Source of the DNA: Nitrospirae bacterium GWC2_42_7
Lineage (GTDB): Bacteria; Nitrospirota; Thermodesulfovibrionia; Thermodesulfovibrionales; UBA6898
Length of the DNA: 7,315 nt
NCBI GenBank assembly: GCA_001803645.1
Contig: MHDW01000005.1
Location: forward strand, 4,275-11,589
Direction of reading: 5' to 3'
Part shown: positions 1 through 5,749 of the stretch, one piece after another
How the letters are laid out: each line of letters starts with the position of its first letter
Numbering within the stretch: the first letter of the stretch is position 1
The notes under the pieces: model-generated
Databases searched by the model: none
Told to the model about the DNA's origin: nothing
The model's input: only the letters and a program-made list of their open reading frames with translations
Program-made: the position numbers and the translations under genes

Positions 1-1172
1 ATAGCAATCGCTAACATAACAAATATCGATGTAAGACATATAAGCTTTCCCTGCTTTTTGTCTTTCATGAACGCCACTATTATCCCGGTAAGGAATGCTA
101 CTCCTATAATATGAAAACCCATAGAACTTTTAAATCCGAATGCGGAAAAAGCAAGCAGGGCAAATATAAACAGATCTTTTATTCTGGAAGAATCGAAATA
201 TCTCTTAATATATATGACACACAGAGACATGATAAAAAGCGACGGCAGTATGCCATTCAGGCAGAGCACACCCCACAAAGTCACTCTAAAAAAAAGAGTC
301 CATGGATAAGGCAGAAAATCTGCCCAAGGGTAGTCAGGCGGATAAACACCAAACATTCCGGGGATAAATGACAGGTCAGCACCTAACATCAATAAGCCGG
401 AAAGAACAGCAAGCGAATGACTCCCCCAAAATTTACGGATAAATATATATGGTATAAATACTAATAAATACAGGTACAGGAAGGGAAAATAAAAGTATGA
501 CAGTTCCAGTGTGCTGATCCGGAAGAAACGGTTAAACATTTCTATCTGCAGATGCATACCAAGGTGATAATAGGAAAAATCCACACCACTGGCATAAGGA
601 TAAGAAGGCGGATAAACTTCTTTTAAGGCATTTATTATACCCAGATGAAAATCAGTTTCAGTAAGATATATGTTCCTTATCTTAAATCCTTCTTCAAAAA
701 AAACAACGTCGGTGAAATAGGACATATGAAGAACCAGTAAAACCACTATCAGTAGTACAGAAACAGACAGGATATCCTTAAATGATGTATAGACTTTACC
801 GCTGTTCTGCTTAAGATCTTTTGCAGACACTATAAGCCAGTAAACTATCACCAAAATGCTGAATACATACATAAACTCTGGATGTTCGAGCCTTCTGCAT
901 ACGGTATAGACTAATGGTGATAAGGCAGCACCAAGCGCTATTGAATGAAATAGATTGATGAAGTGATCGTTTTTATTAAAATCCAGCCATCTCAGAAGAA
1001 GATTACCTGGGATGTAGAAACAAATAAATACGCCGGCATACCATAAAAGCGAATCTGCAAGAGGAAGAAAATAAAGAGTCTTCAATAATAAAGCAATGCA
1101 GGAGAATATTGCAGGCAGTATAAAAACAACTTTAAACCCGTTTATTCTGCCCCTATTCTGAGTTTGTTCCAA
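1..1172 (-). CDS. Polytopic membrane protein, possible GT-C-like glycosyltransferase (partial, 3' end outside window)
   Basis: An open frame runs from a probable TTG start at 1172 to the left edge with no stop, giving about 390 residues; the C-terminus is missing. I translated it directly. The protein is very hydrophobic, with likely membrane spans near residues 13-30, 42-61, 72-90, 100-117, 132-151, 225-245, 254-275, 300-322, 333-365 and 376-390. A polar, probably extracytoplasmic loop at about 155-220 holds TETDFHLGII (171-180), PPSYPYASG (188-196) and YYHLGMH (201-207). This Asp/His loop followed by a proline-rich stretch resembles large uncharacterised membrane proteins and GT-C enzymes that use lipid-linked sugars; ETD at 172-174 could be an ExD-type acidic motif. 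An in-frame TAG at 1179-1181 lies just upstream, so no earlier start is possible. TTG at 1172 has GGAG ten bases upstream, and the first in-frame ATG is at residue 101, inside the membrane region. It follows the SDR gene after 63 bases. The coding call is firm; the function is not, and a polymerase or other envelope membrane protein is also possible. Confidence 0.8.
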   Translation of the reverse strand, partial: MEQTQNRGRINGFKVVFILPAIFSCIALLLKTLYFLPLADSLLWYAGVFICFYIPGNLLLRWLDFNKNDHFINLFHSIALGAALSPLVYTVCRRLEHPEFMYVFSILVIVYWLIVSAKDLKQNSGKVYTSFKDILSVSVLLIVVLLVLHMSYFTDVVFFEEGFKIRNIYLTETDFHLGIINALKEVYPPSYPYASGVDFSYYHLGMHLQIEMFNRFFRISTLELSYFYFPFLYLYLLVFIPYIFIRKFWGSHSLAVLSGLLMLGADLSFIPGMFGVYPPDYPWADFLPYPWTLFFRVTLWGVLCLNGILPSLFIMSLCVIYIKRYFDSSRIKDLFIFALLAFSAFGFKSSMGFHIIGVAFLTGIIVAFMKDKKQGKLICLTSIFVMLAIA

Positions 1173-1182
1173 TCCGAACTAT

Positions 1183-1186
1183 CTCC
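1183..1186 (-). promoter_or_regulatory. Putative ribosome binding site GGAG for the TTG start at 1172
   Basis: GGAG on the minus strand lies ten bases before TTG at 1172. The spacing is slightly long but usable. With the in-frame TAG at 1179-1181, it favours this TTG as the start of the left-edge membrane protein. Confidence 0.4.
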
Positions 1187-1235
1187 ATTATATTCCATAA
1201 GCCAAAAACACATTTCAAAACAAGACGCGATATTG

Positions 1236-2201
1236 TCATATTAAGCTTTTTTGATAAAAATTCTTATACCAGTTGATCGTTTTTTGAAGTCCTTCATCCA
1301 GTCCGATTTCTGCATATGCTCCAAGAATATTTCTTGATCTCTGATTATTACAATAAAAATGCGTTGTTTCTCCAGGCCTTTTAGGCAAAACGCCAATGAG
1401 CAGCTTTATATTACTCTCCATCATATGCTTGATTTTTTCAGCAATGTCCTTAATGCTATATTCAATCCCATTTCCAACATTAAGAACTGTCCCGTAAGCA
1501 TTTCTTTTGACAGAAGCAATAAGAAAGGCCTCAACAACATCATCCACATAATTAAATTCTCTTGTCTGATCGCCTTTTGTCATCTTAAAATTCTTCCCAT
1601 CTATGCAATGTTTTATAAGTGAGGGGATGAACATGTCAAGACTCTGTCCCGGTCCGTAGGTCAAAAAAGGACGCAGCGTTACAGAAGGAAAACCCATGCT
1701 TTTATGAAGCATTTGACAAAAATAGGTTGCAGCTACTTTGCTTGCTGAATATGGAGAAACAGGTACTTCCCTTTGATCCTCGCTGAAAGGCGCTTCTCCA
1801 TCCCCGTATTCTTCCGAACTGCCTGTATTAACAAAACTTTTGAGCTTGATCCTGCTTTCTATTACAGCCCTGACAATATTCATCGTACCTTTAAGATTGG
1901 CATCGATCATGGGATCTATTAACCCGATATCCCTCGTTACGTCCCTCATACCTGCAAGATGGAAAATTATCCGGGGCCTGGAGTTCTGTATACAATTATT
2001 TACAGATGCATAGTCCCTGATATCTCCATGCCAGGTCCGAACATGATCTTCTAAATCCTTTATCCTGGAATGGTCGCTGTTCTCTCTTACAAATATACTG
2101 ACAGAAGCCCCTTCTTCTACAAGTCTTTTTGTAAGATGAGAACCTATAAATCCATTTGCACCTGTAATAAGGACTGTTTTTTTGTTGAAAGTACCGGCCA
2201 C
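1236..2201 (-). CDS. Extended SDR NAD(P)-dependent epimerase/reductase, likely acting on a CDP-4-keto-6-deoxy sugar
   Basis: The gene encodes a 321-residue extended short-chain dehydrogenase/reductase. Visible features are the Rossmann motif G14-A-N-G17-F-I-G20, the acidic D60IRD after the third strand, FHLAG at 80-84, a TGSSEEYG segment (126-133) supplying the catalytic Ser region, and the catalytic Tyr/Lys pair in Y151SASK155. A substrate-domain block follows (LRPF...YGPGQ at 177-186, then TREFNYVDDVVEAF at 213-226). The length is normal for the family. I chose GTG at 2201 because it forms TAGTG with the stop of rfbF, has GGAAAGAG just upstream and gives the usual short tail before the Rossmann fold. 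An upstream ATG at 2243 would add 14 residues and overlap rfbF by 43 bp. In a cluster with RfbF and an RfbG-like dehydratase, the natural role is reduction or epimerisation of CDP-4-keto-6-deoxyglucose, as CDP-abequose synthase-type enzymes do. Substrate is inferred; a UDP- or GDP-sugar epimerase cannot be excluded. Confidence 0.85.
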   Translation of the reverse strand: MAGTFNKKTVLITGANGFIGSHLTKRLVEEGASVSIFVRENSDHSRIKDLEDHVRTWHGDIRDYASVNNCIQNSRPRIIFHLAGMRDVTRDIGLIDPMIDANLKGTMNIVRAVIESRIKLKSFVNTGSSEEYGDGEAPFSEDQREVPVSPYSASKVAATYFCQMLHKSMGFPSVTLRPFLTYGPGQSLDMFIPSLIKHCIDGKNFKMTKGDQTREFNYVDDVVEAFLIASVKRNAYGTVLNVGNGIEYSIKDIAEKIKHMMESNIKLLIGVLPKRPGETTHFYCNNQRSRNILGAYAEIGLDEGLQKTINWYKNFYQKSLI

Positions 2202-2998
2202 TACTCTTTCCAAACCTGCCACGGAGGTTTTCCTCTGTCCCAAAGCTCATTCAGATAATTCATGTCACGTACTGTATCCATGCACTGCCAAAAACCGTCG
2301 TGCTGATAAACCATGAGATTGCCTGTTTTAGCCAAATTCTCCATAGGCTCTGTTTCGAACATGCAGCTGTCATCAGATGAAAGGAACTCAAAGACTTTGC
2401 GGTTAAAGACAAAGAAACCGCCGTTTATCAATCCTGTGCCTACCTGTGGTTTTTCACTAAATTCAATAACACTATCATTATCAATAATAAGTTCTCCGAA
2501 TCTTGAAGGAGGTTTAACGCCTGTTACTGTAGCTGCTTTATTATGTGAAAGATGGAAATCAACAGTTTTGTCAATATGTGCATTTGATACCCCGTCGCCA
2601 TATGTCATAAGAAAAATATCTGTATCAATGTACCTTTCAATCTTTTTTATTCTTGCCCCGGTCATCGCCTTGATACCTGTGTCTGCGAGCGTAACTTCCC
2701 AATTTTCTTCTTTATGTAAATTATAATAATTTATTCCTTTTTCATCAGAAAGATTGATCGTAAAATCCTGTGTCCTCATTTTATAGTTATAAAAATAATC
2801 TTTTATTATTTCACCCTTGTAACCAAGGCAGATTATAAATCTTCTGAAACCATAATTGGAATAAATTTTCATTATATGCCATAAGACGGGTTTCCCGCCG
2901 ATCGGCACCATTGGTTTAGGAATAAATTCAGTCTGCTCCCTTAATCTTGTTCCCAAGCCCCCGGCTAAAATCACGACAGGAATATTTTCATTTTTCAT
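2201..2998 (-). CDS. rfbF: Glucose-1-phosphate cytidylyltransferase
   Basis: This 265-residue protein is the expected size for RfbF/DdhA, the cytoplasmic enzyme that joins CTP and alpha-D-glucose 1-phosphate to give CDP-glucose and pyrophosphate, the first step of CDP-sugar synthesis. The nucleotidyltransferase signature LAGGLGTRLRE is at 11-21, followed by PKPMVPIGGKPVLWHIMKIY at 27-46, with the KP lysine K28. Metal-binding YGDG is at 133-136 (D135), EKP at 182-184, INGGFFVF at 191-198 and FWQCMDTVRD at 236-245. The WHIMKIYS and GFWQCMDT segments point to the cytidylyl enzyme more than to the RmlA thymidylyl or GalU uridylyl enzymes. ATG at 2998 overlaps the upstream glycosyltransferase by 11 bp and has a perfect AGGAGG at a nine-base distance. 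The TAG stop shares one base with the GTG of the next gene. No key residue appears to be missing. Confidence 0.95.
   Translation of the reverse strand: MKNENIPVVILAGGLGTRLREQTEFIPKPMVPIGGKPVLWHIMKIYSNYGFRRFIICLGYKGEIIKDYFYNYKMRTQDFTINLSDEKGINYYNLHKEENWEVTLADTGIKAMTGARIKKIERYIDTDIFLMTYGDGVSNAHIDKTVDFHLSHNKAATVTGVKPPSRFGELIIDNDSVIEFSEKPQVGTGLINGGFFVFNRKVFEFLSSDDSCMFETEPMENLAKTGNLMVYQHDGFWQCMDTVRDMNYLNELWDRGKPPWQVWKE
2204..2211 (-). promoter_or_regulatory. Purine-rich ribosome binding site (GGAAAGAG) deciding the GTG start at 2201
   Basis: GGAAAGAG on the minus strand ends two bases before GTG; its GGA core is seven bases from the start. It lies inside the last codons of rfbF, whose TAG shares a base with the GTG. 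This supports stop-start translational coupling in preference to the upstream ATG at 2243. Confidence 0.45.
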
Positions 2999-4001
2999 CT
3001 AGGGAGTCCTCCTGTGTTCTCTGTATAATTTCAGCAATACCCTTGTTTTCATTATTATGATTGAACTCTTCCCTAACAAGGAATAGCGGCCGCTGCTTGA
3101 CCTCAATATATAACCTGCCGATATATTCACCGATTATTCCGATAGCAAAAAGCTGAAGCCCTCCAACAATTAACACAGGGAGCAGAATTGATGCCCAGCC
3201 AGGGATAAACTTGTCAGTAAAAAATTTTATATACAAAACCCATAAACTTACAATAACAGCAACAAAAGATGAGAAAATTCCGGCAATGGAAGCAAATCGC
3301 AACGGCACATATGTGAAGGAAACAATACCATCAAGGCTCAAAGACATAAGTGAACGGACATTAAATTTTGACTTGCCTGCAAAACGCCGTTCCCTTTTAT
3401 AATTGACAACAGCATAACAGGACTCAAGTTGAAGTATCATCGCTCTTATAAAGCGGTTTCTCTCAGGTAATGCATTGAATTCCTTGAGCAGAGACTTTGA
3501 AATAAGCCTGAAATCACCATGATTAAAAACAACATTGACCCCCATGCGCTTGAGCATCTTGTAGTATTTCTCTGCAAAATATCTCTTAAAAAAAGAATCC
3601 GAACTGCGGTCTTCCCTTACGCCAAGCACAAGGTCACATCCTTCTTCATACCTGTTGATCATCTCTTCTATCTTTTCAGGCGGGTCCTGAAGATCAGCAT
3701 CGATAGTGACAACAGCATCACCTTTTGCGTGAAAAAGTCCTGCGGATATCGATCCCTGAAATTGGAAGTTCCTTCTTAAGACTATGATCCTCACGCTTTG
3801 GTCTTCAGAATATATCTTCTTCAGCAGTTTCAATGTATTGTCGGAAGAACCATTGTCCACATAGATTATTTCGTAGTTAAGTATTTTCTTGTCAACTATT
3901 AACTGTTTTGCGATCCTGCTTAATCTCTCATGTGTCGCAGAGAGAACTTCCTCTTCATTATGGCAGGGTACGACAATGGAAAATAGTCCTGTTTTTCTCA
4001 T
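2988..4001 (-). CDS. Family 2 glycosyltransferase, DPM1/ArnC/GtrB type (polyprenyl-phosphate sugar transferase)
   Basis: This 337-residue protein has a cytoplasmic GT-A domain and a membrane anchor. Family motifs are FSIVVPCHNEEEVL (7-20), YVDNGSSDNT (47-56) and the nucleotide/metal motif DADLQDPP (101-108). RERRFAGKSKF (203-213) is the basic segment typical of prenyl-phosphate transferases. Two hydrophobic spans at about 232-260 and 268-292 are followed by GEYIGRLYIEVKQRP (291-305), the usual tail of GtrB/ArnC proteins. Characterised relatives move a sugar from a nucleotide donor onto undecaprenyl or dolichyl phosphate at the inner membrane face; donor and acceptor here are inferred. The start forms ATGA with the stop of the methyltransferase gene, showing tight coupling. 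The product could feed lipid-linked sugar to a membrane glycosyltransferase such as one of the flanking polytopic proteins. The family is secure; glucose, a deoxyhexose or another sugar is equally possible. Confidence 0.9.
   Translation of the reverse strand: MRKTGLFSIVVPCHNEEEVLSATHERLSRIAKQLIVDKKILNYEIIYVDNGSSDNTLKLLKKIYSEDQSVRIIVLRRNFQFQGSISAGLFHAKGDAVVTIDADLQDPPEKIEEMINRYEEGCDLVLGVREDRSSDSFFKRYFAEKYYKMLKRMGVNVVFNHGDFRLISKSLLKEFNALPERNRFIRAMILQLESCYAVVNYKRERRFAGKSKFNVRSLMSLSLDGIVSFTYVPLRFASIAGIFSSFVAVIVSLWVLYIKFFTDKFIPGWASILLPVLIVGGLQLFAIGIIGEYIGRLYIEVKQRPLFLVREEFNHNNENKGIAEIIQRTQEDSLDEK
3008..3013 (-). promoter_or_regulatory. Strong Shine-Dalgarno AGGAGG for rfbF
   Basis: AGGAGG on the minus strand is nine bases upstream of the rfbF ATG at 2998 and lies inside the 3' end of the GT2 gene. 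It is the strongest ribosome binding site in the window, so rfbF can probably initiate independently of upstream translation. Confidence 0.75.
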
Positions 4002-4735
4002 CTCTTCTTTGCTATCGCGAATAAACTGATCCCAACAGGGAGGTTTTTTCCGCTATCCAAATAAGTATTTTCAAATTTTATGATAGATTCGAGGATCTTG
4101 TTTATCAGGCTGTTCGATCTGTGCAATTGCCCGCCTCTCTTATTTCCGCTTTTGCAAAAAATTCTCTGAAAAAGCCTGGCTATGCACACAGGGAAAAAAA
4201 GTATGAAATTCCAATAAGATATTCTTTCAATAATAAAACCGCTGCTCTGCAGTATTTCGGCTAAGCTTTTTTTTGAGTACCTTCTGTAATGGATATTGGC
4301 AGTATCATGAGCACTCCACAGAAAATTGAAAGCCGGTACAAATATAAATAATTTTCCTGACTTTTTCAGTATCCTTTTCCATTCAGTAAGTGCCATTGTC
4401 TCTTGCTGGATATGTTCAATCACATCCGAAGCAATAATAACGTCAAAATGCTGATCTTCAAGACCGGTATCTTCTCCGCTGGCAAGCATGACATCATTCA
4501 GTCCTTTTTTTCGACATATATCAACAGCCTTTTCATTAATATCTATTCCTGTTATATTTGTGAACCCATCATCTCTGAGGATCTCCATCATCGGACCGCC
4601 GGAACAGCCAACCTCCAGAATTTCGGAAGATTTTGGAAACTCTCTGATCAGCCGTCTGATCATATCTCTTCTTCCTAGGAACCACCAATGCGTATCTTCC
4701 AAAGTATGGTATCTGGTTATATATGATGCCTCCAT
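3998..4735 (-). CDS. Class I SAM-dependent methyltransferase
   Basis: This 245-residue protein has the Rossmann-like methyltransferase fold. Motif I, ILEVGCSGG (39-47), binds SAM; acidic GIDI (63-66) follows the second strand; FDVIIASDVIEHI (97-109) is the motif IV region; LKKSGKLFIFVPAFNFLWS (123-141) covers the later strand. The N-terminal HWWFLGRRDMI (16-26), the HYRRYSKKSL segment (149-158) and the C-terminal PVGISLFAIAKK (233-244) are hallmarks of an uncharacterised methyltransferase group often found beside polyprenyl-phosphate glycosyltransferases in envelope polysaccharide clusters. A hydrophobic patch at about 177-193 may allow membrane association. It starts six bases after the stop of the dehydratase gene with only a weak GAG upstream, and its stop overlaps the next start as ATGA. 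The substrate is unknown: a sugar hydroxyl, a sugar nucleotide or a lipid-linked intermediate could be methylated. Confidence 0.88.
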   Translation of the reverse strand: MEASYITRYHTLEDTHWWFLGRRDMIRRLIREFPKSSEILEVGCSGGPMMEILRDDGFTNITGIDINEKAVDICRKKGLNDVMLASGEDTGLEDQHFDVIIASDVIEHIQQETMALTEWKRILKKSGKLFIFVPAFNFLWSAHDTANIHYRRYSKKSLAEILQSSGFIIERISYWNFILFFPVCIARLFQRIFCKSGNKRGGQLHRSNSLINKILESIIKFENTYLDSGKNLPVGISLFAIAKKR

Positions 4736-4741
4736 TCAATG

Positions 4742-5722
4742 TCACTCAAGTGTCCGAAAATAATCAGTATAGGATTTGATAGTTTCCCTGAGACCGTCCT
4801 CGATCGCATGTTTCGGAGACCAACCAAGCATTTTCCTTGCTTTTTCTGATGAAAGGTATTGTTTTAATATCTCACCCTTAGCTTCATTCAAAATAAGAGG
4901 GGTTAGATCTTCACGGTTCATCAATGACAGAATTTTATTGGTTATCTCCAAAACAGTCATGGGTGTATCATTCCCGAAATTAAAAGCATGTCCAATTATC
5001 TTTTCATTGTCCATTTTTTCTGCAAGCGTTATATATGCATCTACAGCATCTCTTACATAGAAATAATCCCTTATAAAACTTCCATCGCTCCTGATGACCG
5101 GGCGCTCTCCATAGAAAACTGAGCGGATAGTGCCGGGGATAAGCCTGTTAAAGTTAAGATCACCGTTGCCGAAAAGGTTTCCGCATCTTGTAATACAGAC
5201 AGGAAGTCCGTACTGATTGTAATACATCTGGGCAATGAGGTCAGCACAGCTTTTTGATACATCATATGGATGATTGCCGGTCAAAGGCGAATCTTCCGTA
5301 TATGGCAGAACATCCTGTTCACCGTATGCCTTGTCGCTGGAAGCAATTATAATTTTCTTCACCCTCCTGTTTCGCCTGCATGCCTCTAATAGTGTCCATG
5401 TTCCTTTAATATTGGATTCAAACGTTGAGAGCGGATTATTGTTAGCTATGGGTACGATAGCCTGGGCCCCAACGTGAAACACGGTCTCGATCTCATACTC
5501 ATTCAATGCCCTTTCTATGTCAAAGTAGTTCTCAAGTTTGCCATTGACAAGGTTGATCTTGTTCATCAGGCCATCCTGATAAAGCAGTGAATGGGGAACA
5601 TGATCCCTTATCAGGCCTGTAACATTAGCCCTGAGTTCAACCAGTTCACTTGTCAGCCATGAGCCCAGGAGCCCTGTACAACCTGTAACTAAAACATTCT
5701 TATTCAGCCAGTTATGTTTCAT
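4742..5722 (-). CDS. rfbG: Sugar-nucleotide 4,6-dehydratase, CDP-glucose 4,6-dehydratase (RfbG/DdhB)-like
   Basis: This 326-residue extended SDR starts with [13 protein letters not shown] (11-23), giving G14-G17-G20 for NAD(P). It continues with FHVGAQ (82-87), ASSDKAYGE (127-135) and the catalytic Y153DVSK157. [22 protein letters not shown] (177-197 region) and the [14 protein letters not shown] block (217-230) match the pattern of CDP-glucose 4,6-dehydratases. The Asp130-Lys131 pair is where dTDP-glucose dehydratases (RmlB) have Asp-Glu, which favours the CDP-glucose type. The enzyme would convert CDP-glucose to CDP-4-keto-6-deoxyglucose in the cytoplasm, with RfbF from the same operon supplying its substrate. 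ATG at 5722 has GAAGGT eight bases upstream and follows the preceding gene after 27 bases. It is somewhat shorter than typical RfbG proteins (about 350-360 residues, from memory), and GDP-mannose 4,6-dehydratase or an epimerase are alternative labels. Unusually, rfbG and rfbF are separated here by two other genes. Confidence 0.8.
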   Translation of the reverse strand: MKHNWLNKNVLVTGCTGLLGSWLTSELVELRANVTGLIRDHVPHSLLYQDGLMNKINLVNGKLENYFDIERALNEYEIETVFHVGAQAIVPIANNNPLSTFESNIKGTWTLLEACRRNRRVKKIIIASSDKAYGEQDVLPYTEDSPLTGNHPYDVSKSCADLIAQMYYNQYGLPVCITRCGNLFGNGDLNFNRLIPGTIRSVFYGERPVIRSDGSFIRDYFYVRDAVDAYITLAEKMDNEKIIGHAFNFGNDTPMTVLEITNKILSLMNREDLTPLILNEAKGEILKQYLSSEKARKMLGWSPKHAIEDGLRETIKSYTDYFRTLE

Positions 5723-5730
5723 TTGTATTT

Positions 5731-5736
5731 ACCTTC
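5731..5736 (-). promoter_or_regulatory. Ribosome binding site GAAGGT for the dehydratase gene
   Basis: GAAGGT on the minus strand lies eight bases before ATG at 5722, in the 27-base gap after the TPR membrane protein gene. The gap contains no hairpin that could end transcription, so the two genes are probably co-transcribed. Confidence 0.5.
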
Positions 5737-5749
5737 ATTTCATTATACA

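Noticed and set aside
111..371. Plus-strand open frame of 86 codons
   Set aside because: It is antisense to the continuous minus-strand membrane protein frame, is rich in Lys/Arg/His/Ser with no recognisable domain, and has no convincing ribosome binding site.
1184..1218. TATAAT on the minus strand (1193-1188) with an upstream TTGAAA as a promoter for the left membrane gene
   Set aside because: The spacer between the hexamers is 20 bases, and transcription starting about seven bases after TATAAT would leave out the GGAG and almost all of the leader before the TTG, so a functional promoter is unlikely.
1173..1235. Possible terminator between the second SDR and the left membrane gene
   Set aside because: The 63-base gap has a T-rich stretch but no GC-rich hairpin before it; read-through is the simpler view.
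1996..2250. Minus-strand frame of 84 codons in another phase
   Set aside because: It overlaps the well-supported SDR Rossmann region and the end of rfbF; the peptide is Cys/Arg/Lys-rich with no motif, typical of an out-of-frame translation.
1359..2726. Several plus-strand open frames of 62-137 codons opposite the SDR and rfbF genes
   Set aside because: They mirror strongly supported minus-strand genes, have low-complexity compositions and no family motifs; they are shadows.
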